In this document: positions 27,678 through 37,336 of the stretch, one piece after another
Layout: every line of letters begins with the position of its first letter
How positions within the stretch are numbered: the first letter of the stretch is position 1
Assembly: GCA_963734865.1 (NCBI GenBank)
Contig: CAVTIV010000004.1
Location: forward strand, 186,001 to 250,000
Length of the DNA stretch: 64,000 bases
Source of the DNA: CBDCUW01 sp963734865
Lineage (GTDB): Bacteria > Planctomycetota > Planctomycetia > Pirellulales > Pirellulaceae
Reading direction: 5' to 3'
Made by a program: the position numbers and the translations under genes
The notes under the pieces: generated by a model
The model's input: the letters and a program-made list of their open reading frames with translations, nothing else
The model's database searches: none
What the model was told of the DNA's origin: nothing

Positions 27678-28352
27678 TCACCGCGGCTGCCGCTCTCGCA
27701 GCGTCTCAGTAAAATCATACAGATCGAACCAGAGTTCGCGAACATCGCACAGCTTAGTCAAATCTCGACTTCGAAGTTCGGCGAGAACTGGATTGGAAAG
27801 ATTTCCTGGGGTGTCGAGGAGGAGTGATTCGGTCAATGTCTCGATCAGTCGAGCGTTGACCTTTGTTTCAAAGATCGTCGCAAACGATCGAAGGCGACGG
27901 TGGCTGGTGCCTAAAACCGTTTGGCTTTTACGTTTGGCGGTGTGCAGCAGCCCAAGGCGGCTGGGGATCGTCAGTTGTTCGATTCCGTCGACGATCAATA
28001 GTCCCCGCTCGTCGAGCCGATTTTGATGTTGGCGAAGACGCAACGCAAGCTGACGCCGGTGGGTGAGGCGGGAAGACAAGCCATTGGACGGGCAGGCGTG
28101 GGTACGAACGGAAACAACCTTGGCAAAGCGACGTTGCAATTCGGGCAGCAGCGTCTGCAGCAGAGTTGATTTGCCACTACCGTGCGGTCCGACGACGAGG
28201 GCGAAGCGTTTGGCAACCAGTTGGTCAACGATCGTTGACGTTGGGCCGTTCGATTCGTGGCCATCTTGATCGCTGGCGAAGTGAAATTCGATTGCGCCGG
28301 GTTGTACAAACCGGGTGCAAAACGGGTTGGCGTTCCGCAGGCGACCGGACAT
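27678..28352 (-). CDS. P-loop ATPase/GTPase-like protein
   Basis: A 224-residue protein with Walker A GPHGSGKST (about residues 55-63) and Walker B LLIVDGIEQL (about 117-126), then TVLGTSHRRL, which resembles a sensor-type motif. The rest is helical and ends RELWFDLYDFTETLRERQ. It is a minimal P-loop NTPase lacking ABC signature and AAA lid motifs, so its subfamily is unclear. Five base pairs separate it from the stop of the upstream arrestin-like gene, and the set is probably one transcript. Confidence 0.75.
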   Translation of the reverse strand: MSGRLRNANPFCTRFVQPGAIEFHFASDQDGHESNGPTSTIVDQLVAKRFALVVGPHGSGKSTLLQTLLPELQRRFAKVVSVRTHACPSNGLSSRLTHRRQLALRLRQHQNRLDERGLLIVDGIEQLTIPSRLGLLHTAKRKSQTVLGTSHRRLRSFATIFETKVNARLIETLTESLLLDTPGNLSNPVLAELRSRDLTKLCDVRELWFDLYDFTETLRERQPR

Positions 28353-28357
28353 ATCGC

Positions 28358-28888
28358 TCAGGAGCCGACCGATTGGGGCAGCACTTCGGTCCAGGCGTCG
28401 TCATCGGCCTTGGGTTCATCTGGCGATGCCTGGGGGACAGATTTGAGGCGAGATCCTGGTGAGACCAAGTGGAAAGGTTGCTCGGCAACGATCTCGCGTC
28501 CGCCCGAAAGATACAGGCGAAGACGAATGCACCACAACACGCTGATCAGTCGCCCGTGGTAACTCAGTGGCGTGGCTGGCAACTCACAACGCAACGACTG
28601 TTCATCGGCCAAACCGGAGCGGCGGATCTGGTTTTCCACAAGCCGATGAAAATGGTGGACGTGCAAATCCTCGTCACCCTTCCCTTCGGTATGCCACAGC
28701 ACAGAAACTTCGATGCCCTGAACCTCGTCCATCGGCACGCGGCTAATCCGCCACCTGACCATCAATTGTCCGCCAGCTTCGTAGATCCCGTCTTCACGAC
28801 AGAGCGTCACATTCACCGCGGGGCGCGTTTCGGTGGCAAGCCCGGTGGATGGACGGCGACGGGAAAACTTCGGCAGAACGATGGCCAC
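28358..28888 (-). CDS. hypothetical arrestin-like beta-sandwich protein
   Basis: A 176-residue protein rich in strands (QLMVRWRISRVPMDEVQGIE, VSVLWHTEGKGDEDLHVHHF, ISVLWCIRLRLYLSGGREIV, AEQPFHLV). The pattern, with a C-terminal phrase of the type W-x-R-x-R-x-x-x-x-GG-x-E, resembles arrestin-N or Spo0M-like sandwiches. No catalytic residues. It overlaps the end of the upstream gene by 76 bp; a later start (MVRWRIS) would remove the overlap but cut strands. Together with the membrane-bound relative upstream it may form a two-part complex served by the ATPase; this is inference. Confidence 0.55.
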   Translation of the reverse strand: MAIVLPKFSRRRPSTGLATETRPAVNVTLCREDGIYEAGGQLMVRWRISRVPMDEVQGIEVSVLWHTEGKGDEDLHVHHFHRLVENQIRRSGLADEQSLRCELPATPLSYHGRLISVLWCIRLRLYLSGGREIVAEQPFHLVSPGSRLKSVPQASPDEPKADDDAWTEVLPQSVGS

Positions 28889-29872
28889 GGACGTGATTCT
28901 CCAATAACGTCGATCTTCCAGCGGATCGCATTGTGCGAACCCACGAACGAATGCATGATGTTGTCAGGAAGGTCGAGCAGTAATTGTTGTTCCCAAGGGT
29001 CCTTCGGGTCAACGCGTACATCGCGTTGTTTGTGAAGAACTTTCGTAAAAGCCACGTACCTGTCGACCCGTACGTCGGTTCCTTGACTATAGAAGGTTTC
29101 TTCTTCGCACGTCAGTTGGACTTGCAGTCGGCGAAGCTGAAGACGCCCCGTCTGGGAAACGAACAAGCGATATTGCTGGCCTGGGTAAAGTGGATGGTCG
29201 CTGATTTCCACGATCGTGGGTCCAACGCCGGCATGCTGGCGAAGTTGGGCAAGGAAGAAGCGAAAGGACCAGATCCCCATTCCAGCGAAGGGAACCAGTA
29301 ATCCGGCCAGAATGTATCGGGGTCGGCCGTACCAAAAACCCGAAACCACGACCGCCAGCAGCACGAACCAGACCGAGTTCCAAAGCAGCGCCAGCGTGGC
29401 CGGTCCGGCGATTTCCGCGTCGGAAGATTCGGCGGCCAACCGATAGCTCAGTCGTTCGCCAGGGCTATCGGTCAGTGATCGGCCGCGCGGCACGTTGGGA
29501 AGTTTGCGGCCGTCCTCGGATGTCGGCCCGATCCGTTCCAGCGAACCGGCACGGCTGGCAATCGCTGATCGGCGTTCGCTGCTGGCGCCGATTTTCATCA
29601 ACCGGAACACCAAACCGCCCGCACCACTGCCAATCGCAGCGACCGAGAGGACACCGAATACCCATGTGCTCAAGCTGCTCTCGAGCGCACCCGAGGGAAC
29701 GTTGGGAGGCGCTCTCGGGTGCAAATCGAGTGATCAAAACGAGCGAGATACCAAACACGCCGACGAGAAACAGGGTCGCGTAAAAGGCAACCTCACCGGC
29801 AACGCCGCTGAGCGCGTTGCCGATCATTCGTGCGCCCCGTTTCTTGCTCCAGGGTTGTGGAAAACGGGGCAT
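28813..29872 (-). CDS. membrane-anchored arrestin-like protein, frameshifted
   Basis: One frame starts MPRFPQPWSKKRGARMIGNA at 29872 and gives a membrane helix (VAFYATLFLVGVFGISLVLI). It loses sense after RFAPESAS at about 29715, where the +1 frame takes over with PSGALESSLSTWVFGVLSVA. That frame gives two more membrane regions (NSVWFVLLAVVVSGFWYG, YILAGLLVPFAGMGIWSF) and a C-terminal sandwich domain (VEISDHPLYPGQQYRLFVSQ ... DNIMHSFVGSHNAIRWKIDV ... FCRSFPVAVHPPG). One indel restores about 353 residues. The C-terminal domain repeats the fold of the next gene. Role unknown. Confidence 0.65.
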
Positions 29873-29942
29873 GAATCTGTTCTTGGCCTTCAATCACGTT
29901 TGCATCGGATCAAACTCTCACCCAGAGGATGATCAGCCGAGA

Positions 29943-30215
29943 TCAAGAGGCGCCGATCGTCTCGCGGTTGGGGCGATAGAAGCCCAGTTTTTCCAAAGCC
30001 CCATAGACCTCTTCCAGCGTCTTTTCCCCAAAGTTGCTGATCGACAGCAGTCGCCGCGGGGTCGCATTGAGCAGATCTCGAACGGTCAGGATACCGGTTT
30101 CTTCCAAGCAATTGGTCGTTCGCACCGAGAGTCCCATCTCGGCAATGCTGAGGTCCAACCGTTCACGTCGCAAGCGGGCTTCTTCTTCTGCGCGACTCAG
30201 CGGAATGCGGGTCAT
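29943..30215 (-). CDS. stand-alone RNA polymerase alpha C-terminal-domain-like protein
   Basis: Ninety residues. After a charged N-terminal helix, LSVRTTNCLEETGILTVRDL and SISNFGEKTLEEVYGALEKL reproduce the helix-hairpin-helix core of RpoA alpha-CTD, including LSVR-x-x-NCL and NFG-x-K-(S/T)L. The alpha N-terminal assembly domain is absent. Such a protein could bind UP-element DNA or regulators in competition with RNA polymerase, or act as a small DNA-binding adaptor; neither is shown. An AAGGAG-like site is visible just upstream of the ATG at 30215. Confidence 0.85.
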   Translation of the reverse strand: MTRIPLSRAEEEARLRRERLDLSIAEMGLSVRTTNCLEETGILTVRDLLNATPRRLLSISNFGEKTLEEVYGALEKLGFYRPNRETIGAS

Positions 30216-30558
30216 ACCAAACTCCTTTGGATCCCTGGTTTTGTTCGTCCCGTCACCTGTTTAGCGGAGCAAACGGATGTTCCGTTTGCGGAAAGCCCCT
30301 TCGACCGCCATTGCCGAAAAGCAATGATCCAACCGAGTGCTCGCGCGATGCATCGACGCTCGTCGGATCTTCCGATTGGCGAGAATGGATAAACGCTAGC
30401 GAGCTTTCCTTCCTGGGGCGAAATACTAGGGCATCGGGGCCACTTGTCAAAGCCTTCCCAGGGACTTTTCCCACCCTTTTGTGGCGTTGATGCTAGCAAG
30501 ACGTCGCACGCGCGGTCGCTGCTCGGATGCGGCCCCCCGAGGGGCGCCGATTGCCGGT
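30216..30558. other. intergenic region with one hairpin
   Basis: A 343-bp region between the alpha-CTD-like gene and the export lipoprotein gene, both leftward. It contains a perfect 9-bp-arm hairpin at 30269-30289 and should hold the promoter of the alpha-CTD gene. No gene seen. Confidence 0.5.
30269..30289. repeat. perfect hairpin GCAAACGGA-TGT-TCCGTTTGC
   Basis: Nine-base-pair perfect arms around a 3-base loop, 54 bp upstream of the alpha-CTD-like gene start. No T tract on either side. It shares its arms with the element at 39800-39821 and the GCAAACG core with 21284-21300, pointing to a dispersed palindrome family rather than a gene-specific operator. Confidence 0.7.
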
Positions 30559-31623
30559 TCAGGGCCCCAGCTTTGGCGGCGTGATCCACAACGGCTCGAA
30601 TCGCTCCGACAGCGTCTGGGCCGAGGCCGCGTCGGGTCCGAAGTCGAGCTCGCCGTCAGCCGTCGTTGGCAGGCGTGAGGTGGTCGGTAATTCCTTGGCG
30701 TCGTCCTGGCTGGAGATTCCGATCGCCTCGGGCTGCGGGCTGGGGCCGACCGGAGTTCCCCCGAACGAGGCGTCTTGGGCACTGACCCGATCGGTGGGGG
30801 GACTGACCCGGTCGGTGGGGATCCGAATCATCGGATTGTCATACCCTGCGATCGCCGGATCGATGCATGGTCGCTGACACGCATTGCATCGCTGGCACGT
30901 TTGACTGGCCTGCCAGAACTTCCATTCGTCGCACCACGATCGTGAGGCGACAAAGATTCGATCGCCGGGCTGCAGCTGGTAATTGGTCGTGGTGTCACCA
31001 AGTTGAGTGATTTCACGATAGCAAATCGGCAGAGTGACCCGGCAAGAGGGAGGCGGTGTGGGGCGGGCCAACAAAATCTTGCAGGGGGCCGCGGCGCTGG
31101 TCAGTCCGCCGCCGGCAAGAATCCCATCAAGCACCGTTTCGTGCCCAACCAACGGATAGCTGCCCGGCGAGTTGACTTCGCCCAGCACATAGAATCGATG
31201 CACCGGTTCTAGCAGCCGCACATTGACGTTCGATGGATTCGTTCCATCCGCGGCGATCGCCCGCTCGATCATCTGTTCGGCCACTTCCAGGGTCAATCCT
31301 GCGACGTTGACACGGCCAAATTTGCCTAAATCAAGTTTGCCGTCGGCCATCACGCGTTGATCGGCGGGAAGTCGAATCTCACTTTCGTAGTCAACCGGCT
31401 CGATCAGCAATTGATCGCCGGGCTGCAGGTAGTGATCGGGCAGCACGCTTTGGCTGAGCTCACGCGGCAGGTTAGCCGCGCGAGGTGAACGGTCCAACAT
31501 CGCACTGGCTTGTTTGGTCAGCTGCTGTCCGCTTGGAAACAGCGACAGCCCCAGGCTGCTGCAACCGAGTGACGACAGCAGCAGACATGCCAACAACGTT
31601 TCGCAGAGAGATCGGTATCGCAT
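30559..31623 (-). CDS. polysaccharide export outer-membrane lipoprotein (Wza/SLBB family)
   Basis: The 354-residue protein starts at MRYRSLCETLLACLLLSSLG with lipobox SSLGC, followed by the Poly_export domain (DHYLQPGDQLLIEPVDYESE, ADGKLDLGKFGRVNVAGLTL) and a SLBB domain (FYVLGEVNSPGSYPLVGHETVLDGILAGGGL). The C-terminal 110 residues include a cysteine-rich stretch (CQRCNACQRPC) and low-complexity sequence not typical of Wza. The family forms the outer-membrane pore for capsule or exopolysaccharide export, but no Wzc or glycosyltransferase gene is adjacent. The start at 31623 is chosen because the signal peptide begins there. Confidence 0.88.
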   Translation of the reverse strand: MRYRSLCETLLACLLLSSLGCSSLGLSLFPSGQQLTKQASAMLDRSPRAANLPRELSQSVLPDHYLQPGDQLLIEPVDYESEIRLPADQRVMADGKLDLGKFGRVNVAGLTLEVAEQMIERAIAADGTNPSNVNVRLLEPVHRFYVLGEVNSPGSYPLVGHETVLDGILAGGGLTSAAAPCKILLARPTPPPSCRVTLPICYREITQLGDTTTNYQLQPGDRIFVASRSWCDEWKFWQASQTCQRCNACQRPCIDPAIAGYDNPMIRIPTDRVSPPTDRVSAQDASFGGTPVGPSPQPEAIGISSQDDAKELPTTSRLPTTADGELDFGPDAASAQTLSERFEPLWITPPKLGP

Positions 31624-31793
31624 ACCGGGGGAATCGGCACAATCGATAGGACTGCACCCCTCGGAGTCGTGCCGGTGATACCACCGCCGCGATCGTGTCG
31701 ACTGATACGACCCAAAAAATCGTAACAACCGGCGAGCTCCTTGCGATCGTCACAGTTTGACAGCCAGCGGCCAGCAGCGGCGAATCGCTCGAC

Positions 31794-34700
31794 TCAGAAA
31801 CTATCTGCGGTGGCCGATGTCGCCACCAAGATTTCTCGTAGCAGAAACCTGGCGGCTTCTTCACGGATGATCTCAAGCGGCTTCAGGCGGACTCGCGGGT
31901 CGGTCAGCGGGCCGGTAAAAGCGAGGTGGATCGTGCGATTGCTGAGCAGCCGATTGACTTCGATCAGCGTGGCGATCGGCAGCACCGACTGAATGGCCAG
32001 CTGAGTCGCGAACGCGACCACTTTGGCGTTATCGAGAAGGAAGTTGCCGGTGGAGATCACCACGTCCAAGTCGGTTCCACCACTGGCCAGTTGGATCGTT
32101 CCCTCGGCCCAAACTCTCACGCGATTGCTGCTGAGAGAGAATTCATCCAGACGCGCCGCGCCGCCACCGATGACGCCACGCATCCGCCCCGAGTTGAATC
32201 GCACTTGGGCCAGTGAGATCACACCTAAGAATTGATCGGCCGAAAGGAGTCCGGGAACCGCTTCGGACTGAGTCCCATCGAGCTCGGCATCGAAACGGCC
32301 GCTCAGATCACCGGGACTGCGGACTCCGCGACCCCCGAGAGTCAATTCACCCGTCAATTGTCCGCCGGCATACGACGAGGCTGATCCGCTGGCTTGTTCC
32401 AGCACGCGTGCAAAGTCGACGCGATCCAATTGCCAGTGGCTCGACAGGTCGGGAGCGCCGACATAGATCGCCGACGAGGTCAACTGGGCGCTCCCGCGAA
32501 CACGGCCACCTGCTAACTGGCCGCGGATGGAAGGCAGATGAAATTCCCAGCGAGTCAGATTTGGCGTCATCGATGCACGGAATCCACTACGAACGGTCCC
32601 GGTGGGAATCGCAAACAGTCGACTATCACGAGCCGACAACGAGCCTCGCAGACGCCACCGCTCGCCGCCGGTCACCGACATCGTCCCCGACAGCTTCCCA
32701 GCGATGGAATCGACGTTTTGGGGAGAAAACGGGAGCACCGCGAGCGACAAGTCGACGTTCGACATGCTGACTTGCAATTGCTGGGTCTGGCTTGCCAGCG
32801 ACCAGCGACCGGCGGCCTGGACGAAGCCTCCGGCGAAAATTCCATGGACACTTTGAACCGTGATGTCACTGCCTTGCGTTTTCAACTTGGCGGTCAATCG
32901 CCGCGTCAGCGTGCGTCGATTCCGGACCACGTCAACCGCCGTCAGCTCGATGCCGACCTGCGGCCAGGTCGACGCGGATTGCCGCAGCGAATCTGTTTGG
33001 CCGGAGTGCGGCGGCAGCAGTTCGATGATTGCCGATATGTTGCCATCGATGCCCTGCAGAGCCGGTTGTCGAAACAGCTTTGTCAATTCATTGAGACGCA
33101 TCGACTTGATCGTCGCTCGGCCCGTCGTCTTTGGTCGATCGCCCTGCCCGGCGTCTCCATTCTTTTTGTCGCCGCCCTGGTCCATTGGTTGTGCCGCAGG
33201 ATCGACGGCAGAAAGGGTGATCAAATCGCGCACCGGGGCGGTGAGGTCCATATCGACTTTTCCGCCCAACAGTTGACCACGGCCGCTCATGCGAACCTCG
33301 CCGCGATGGACGCTGCCACTGAGATCCAGCTCACCGACATCGAGCTTTCCGACCGAAATTTCTGATAGTTTTAATTGCAACTCGCCTTCAGCCTCGGCGA
33401 TCGAATCGGCCGGCGTGGACAGTTCAAGCTGTCCCGAACTGCGAGCCGAAATGGGTGCAAGGTTCGGTCCCATTCCTCGCCACTGTGGTTGGATGTCCTG
33501 CCATACCAGATTGAAACGATTCGTCCCGGCTTTGTCTCTCGCGACGCTGCCGCTGCCCACGACCGAGCCACCGAACAGGCCGGCGGTCAGATCGCGAATC
33601 GAAAAAGCTTGAGGCGTGATCGCATATTCGAACCGAACACTTTTCAGGGACAGATCATGCTCGGACGGCGACTCTCGATGGTCGATCGGGGAAAGCGTCA
33701 AGGATTGTTCACTCACTTGGAACTCATGCTCGATCAATCCCAGATCGACCCCGTACACCGCCAGGCTCGGCGACGCGATGCGACCGACCGCCAGAAATCC
33801 GGCAGTCGCCAATTCGCCTCGACCTTGCGCATTCAAATCAACCTTTCCGTCAACGATCGAACGTTCGGCAATCATCTGCGAGATCGCCGTGAGCGAAACG
33901 TCATTGGCGCGAAGCTGAAACTCATAACGTTGACGACCGGCCAGTTCGACCGTGGCGCTGGCGGTGACACTTGCCTCGGGGGATGATTGCGACGCGATGG
34001 ACATTTCTTCTGCATGAAGCTTCCCCTCGTTTAGCGTCAGGCGGCCACTATCAACCGAAACCGCTGGCGATGCTCCGATCCGAACGTCAGTTGCCTGCAG
34101 TTCGGCTTCCACGTTCCAGGAGTTCGCGTCTGTTATCTGATCGATGGGCACGCGGAGCCGGATGTTGCCGCTGAATCTGCCCGTGACCGGCTCGCGTTGG
34201 GATTGCGAAGTCGTCGACATGACCAGCTGGTCAATGGGGCCGATCGGTAAAGAATCTGCTTTCACGTTGGCTTTCAAATTCCCCAGCGGCAGCAACTGCG
34301 CCGAGGCACTGCCGGACAAGGTGGAACCGGTTGCCATCGATTCGGGATCGTTCGGGTCACGATTGGGTACAGTCGCATCGGACAATCGACCCCTCAGGTT
34401 GACCAGTTCAAGCAAACCGTCGCGATAAGCGACATCCGCGGCAAACTCTTGTAGCAGCAACTGTTCCAGTCGCAGGCGTCGCGAAGTGATCGTCCCCTCG
34501 AGTCGATAAGCCTTACCGTCGCGCAAACGTGTCAACGGGACCGAGACTTGAAAGTCGACCGATACGGTGCCAAAGGTGTCGATCGGCACATCGATGCCAA
34601 TGGCGTTCATCATCGAGAGCAGTCGATTGACGTCGATCTCTGAAAAGGACCAGTTGGTTTTCCAGTACGTCGTTTTCGCCGGGGCGCGATCGAGTTGCTG

Positions 34701-34835
34701 AGCGAAGGAAGTCGATGTTGCTAAGGTCAGAGCGAAGATCAACAGAGCACAGCAGCCGATGCACGCTCGAACGCTGGCGATCCACCTGTCGCGGAGTCGA
34801 TCGGGGTGCATCACGGCGGACACTTTCAGCGGCAT
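31794..34835 (-). CDS. large exported AsmA-like protein
   Basis: A 1,013-residue protein with an N-terminal signal or anchor (CIGCCALLIFALTLATSTSF) and then almost unbroken beta-strand repeats, as in AsmA/TamB/YhdP lipid-transport proteins. AsmA-like hallmarks include ITSRRLRLEQLLLQEFAADV, GSVVGSGSVARD, ANVKADSLPIG and the C-terminal LIEVNRLLSNRTIHLAFTGPLTDPRVRLKPLEI. A likely role is lipid movement between membranes or outer-membrane homeostasis, inferred from family. No partner gene is adjacent; the export lipoprotein downstream (170 bp) is on the same strand. A second ATG 8 codons in (MHPDRLRDR) could be the true start. Confidence 0.82.
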   Translation of the reverse strand: MPLKVSAVMHPDRLRDRWIASVRACIGCCALLIFALTLATSTSFAQQLDRAPAKTTYWKTNWSFSEIDVNRLLSMMNAIGIDVPIDTFGTVSVDFQVSVPLTRLRDGKAYRLEGTITSRRLRLEQLLLQEFAADVAYRDGLLELVNLRGRLSDATVPNRDPNDPESMATGSTLSGSASAQLLPLGNLKANVKADSLPIGPIDQLVMSTTSQSQREPVTGRFSGNIRLRVPIDQITDANSWNVEAELQATDVRIGASPAVSVDSGRLTLNEGKLHAEEMSIASQSSPEASVTASATVELAGRQRYEFQLRANDVSLTAISQMIAERSIVDGKVDLNAQGRGELATAGFLAVGRIASPSLAVYGVDLGLIEHEFQVSEQSLTLSPIDHRESPSEHDLSLKSVRFEYAITPQAFSIRDLTAGLFGGSVVGSGSVARDKAGTNRFNLVWQDIQPQWRGMGPNLAPISARSSGQLELSTPADSIAEAEGELQLKLSEISVGKLDVGELDLSGSVHRGEVRMSGRGQLLGGKVDMDLTAPVRDLITLSAVDPAAQPMDQGGDKKNGDAGQGDRPKTTGRATIKSMRLNELTKLFRQPALQGIDGNISAIIELLPPHSGQTDSLRQSASTWPQVGIELTAVDVVRNRRTLTRRLTAKLKTQGSDITVQSVHGIFAGGFVQAAGRWSLASQTQQLQVSMSNVDLSLAVLPFSPQNVDSIAGKLSGTMSVTGGERWRLRGSLSARDSRLFAIPTGTVRSGFRASMTPNLTRWEFHLPSIRGQLAGGRVRGSAQLTSSAIYVGAPDLSSHWQLDRVDFARVLEQASGSASSYAGGQLTGELTLGGRGVRSPGDLSGRFDAELDGTQSEAVPGLLSADQFLGVISLAQVRFNSGRMRGVIGGGAARLDEFSLSSNRVRVWAEGTIQLASGGTDLDVVISTGNFLLDNAKVVAFATQLAIQSVLPIATLIEVNRLLSNRTIHLAFTGPLTDPRVRLKPLEIIREEAARFLLREILVATSATADSF

Positions 34836-35424
34836 GGACTCCGTTTCCGAATGTCCTCAGGGGATCGGCTGACAAAGGACAAAAGGGGGTGTCAAAACGA
34901 TTTCTTTGGAGAATAGCCTACCGACTCGTGCTGGTCGCAGAACCTACGGCTTCCCGGTTTTCTTTCCATCGACCCGCGGCACTTCCCAGGCCAGTTTCAT
35001 GACCACAAGCGAGATTGCCGCACTGATCCGGCCAGATTGCCTGTTACGACCATCTCGGTGGAGCGATGCGGCAATGACGCATTGGGAGGGAGTGGTGGAG
35101 GATGCCGGCTGCTGATCGGAAGTCGAGCAGGGTGGCGAGCATTCTGGGGCGAAAAGCGATCAGAAAGCCCGCTTGCCCTTGGGGGATAAATGCCCAGCGG
35201 CTATACATAGAGGGTTGAACGAAGAGTGCCATTCTCGGCAATCGGGTCAGCTGACCGACATTCGCAGCGACCACCTCTCATTCAGTGGCAACAAAATAAC
35301 AGCATTTCATCGCTGGATTTGCGTGACCAGATCGAATTCTCCTTGTGCTTTCGATCGATTTCGGATCCTGTCGCTGGGACAGAACGCGAACCAGTCCAAC
35401 CTCACCCTCATCATCTAGCCTTTC
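34836..35424. other. intergenic region, nothing recognised
   Basis: A 589-bp divergent spacer between the AsmA-like gene and the gene at 35425. Short frames of 69-95 codons exist on both strands but overlap one another and lack family resemblance. No RNA, repeat or terminator was identified. Promoters for both neighbours must lie here. Confidence 0.5.
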
Positions 35425-37091
35425 ATGAGATCTGACCATTGGAACTTCCTGGCAAATTTGCTCGGCACACCCGGACCCGCTGAGCCACCGAAGGAAGAAT
35501 CGAAAAAAGAAGAACACGTCGAACCAGCCCCTCCCGCTCAGCCCAAGCCGACCGAGCAGCCCGCTGCCAAGTCCGACGCGGACGACGAATCCGAGGTTTC
35601 TCAATGGGATGACGACAGCGAGCCGTCGGAGGAAAGCGTGTTAGACGCGCTCAAGACGATTGCTCCGCAAAATATCCTCCCCGGCTTCATCTCGCCTGTT
35701 GCCGAGGAGCGATCGGACGTCGAATCTTCCGAGCAACCCGAACTCGATTCGGCGTGGAGCGGGTTGGCGGCCGAACTTGGCGTGGATCCCCAGTCGGAGC
35801 CGCCCGCGCGGCCCGCGCGGACCACCGAGCGCCGCCCGCCCGAACGATCCTCGCGAGGCGACGATCGGACCGAACGGGTGGCAACCGGTCCGGCCAAGAA
35901 AAACACCGGATTCGGAAGCGGCCTGGGTATCGATCTGGGGCCCGAACCCGAACAAGAGGCGGAGACAGACGAGCCGGAGGATACGGTTTCCCTGCCTCGT
36001 TCACAGGCAACCAGCGACGAGGTTCGCGAAGGTTCACGCGGTGATGCACGTGGGGCAGGCTCACGTGGCAAAGATTCTCGCGACCGAGATTCTCGCGACC
36101 GAGATCTGGGGGAGGATCGGCCACGGGCGGAACGACCCCGAGAGGAACGCTCCCAGGAGGAACGGCCACGTGGCCGCGATTCAGGTCGGTCAGAGGAAAG
36201 CCGGGGTCCGGGTCGCGACGAGTCGCCAGCGCCCGGCGCCGTGGGCGACGCGGCGCACGGCAAAAGATGTCGGAAGAAGATCTCGATCGGTCCCCCCGGT
36301 CCGACTCGGGTAGCTCGGAAACAACGGCCAGGTCGGAAGAAGATCGCCCCGACGATGACTCACGCGGTCGTGGACGTGGCGGCCGAGGCGAACCGCGGCC
36401 CGGCAGCGACGAGAAGACTGCGAGTCGCCGCGGCGGCCGGTCCGATCGCGACAGTGGTCGGGGACGGCGTGACCCGCGAGAGATAGGCGACAAGGAGATG
36501 ATCGACGATGATTTCGATGAAATCATCGATGAGGTCGAGGAAATCGTCGACGAGTTCGGCGCCGAATCGGCTCCCGCTGCGGAGCGAGAAGGCGGCGACG
36601 AGGAAACGCCTCGCGGCCGATCACGTCGGCGTGGACGCGGGGGACGTGGCGGACGAGGCCGGAGCCGAGTTGATGGAGAAGGTCGCCAGCGAACACCCGA
36701 AGCAGAGGATCGCGAGCCACGAGACGTGGCACCCACCTTCGACGATGACCACGAAGACGATGCCGAAGCTGAAGTCCTTCGTCGCGGCCAACGGGGCCGA
36801 TCGCGGAGTCGTGGCCGCGACGACGAAGAAGTCCGCCAAAGCGATGATGCGCGGCCTCGCAGTCGTGTCCCGCGCGACGACGATCAGGATGTGGCCAATG
36901 GCCGGCGGCCGCGTCGCGGCAGCGACCAGGACGATTCCGGGGGTGACGAAGAGCCACATCGCCGCAGCAGTGTCCCCACCTGGCTCGAAACCGTATCGAT
37001 TCTGGTCGACGTGAATGTCGAGAACCACAAAAAATCGAAGAGTGGTGGTGGTGGTGGTGCCGGTCGTGGCAGGGGGGGGCGTCGGCGATAG
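35425..37091 (+). CDS. low-complexity Arg/Asp/Glu/Gly-rich protein, frameshifted
   Basis: The first frame starts MRSDHWNFLANLLGTPGPAE at 35425 and runs through acidic and then R/D/E-rich sequence until about 36235, where it turns into alien text. The -1 frame continues seamlessly with RRRGRRGARQKMSEEDLDRS and stays R/D/G-rich to the stop at 37091, ending with the ordered segment VPTWLETVSILVDVNVENHK and a Gly/Arg tail. One missing base near GCGCCCGGCGCC (36226-36241) restores about 556 residues. The ordered N-terminus (WNFLANLLG) and the C-terminal VPTW block look conserved, with a disordered RNA-binding-like middle similar in style to RNase E or RGG proteins. No catalytic domain is visible. 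Confidence 0.65.
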
Positions 37092-37202
37092 CCGATCGGA
37101 TCGACAGGGCAATCGGGCGGGTTTTCCACATCCATCCGGTCGCCTAGACTGAAAGCTCGGCAAGGTCGTCCAACCTTGCCGACGTCAACCCAATGGACCG
37201 GG

Positions 37203-37241
37203 ATTGAACGGGATGCGGGATCATTGAACGGGATGCGGGAT
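37203..37241. repeat. 19-bp direct repeat in a low-complexity spacer
   Basis: ATTGAACGGGATGCGGGAT occurs twice, separated by one C (37203-37221 and 37223-37241). Degenerate relatives (ATATCGTGAACGG, ATATCTTGAACG) continue to 37330, just before the SRP RNA. Confidence 0.75.
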
Positions 37242-37336
37242 ATCGTATGCGGAATGATTGACCGGAACGATATCTTGAACGCGATGATGATATCGTGAGC
37301 GGGTTTGATGGATGGATATCGTGAACGGAATCTTGT

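Noticed and set aside
35687..36736. 349-codon minus-strand frame rich in Ser, Arg and Pro
   Set aside because: Mirror of the R/D/E-rich gene; low-complexity GC-rich sequence leaves several frames open, and only the plus frames carry ordered conserved-looking ends.
37203..37330. Possible CRISPR-like array before the SRP RNA
   Set aside because: Only two perfect 19-bp repeats separated by one base; no spacers of regular length and no cas genes in the window.
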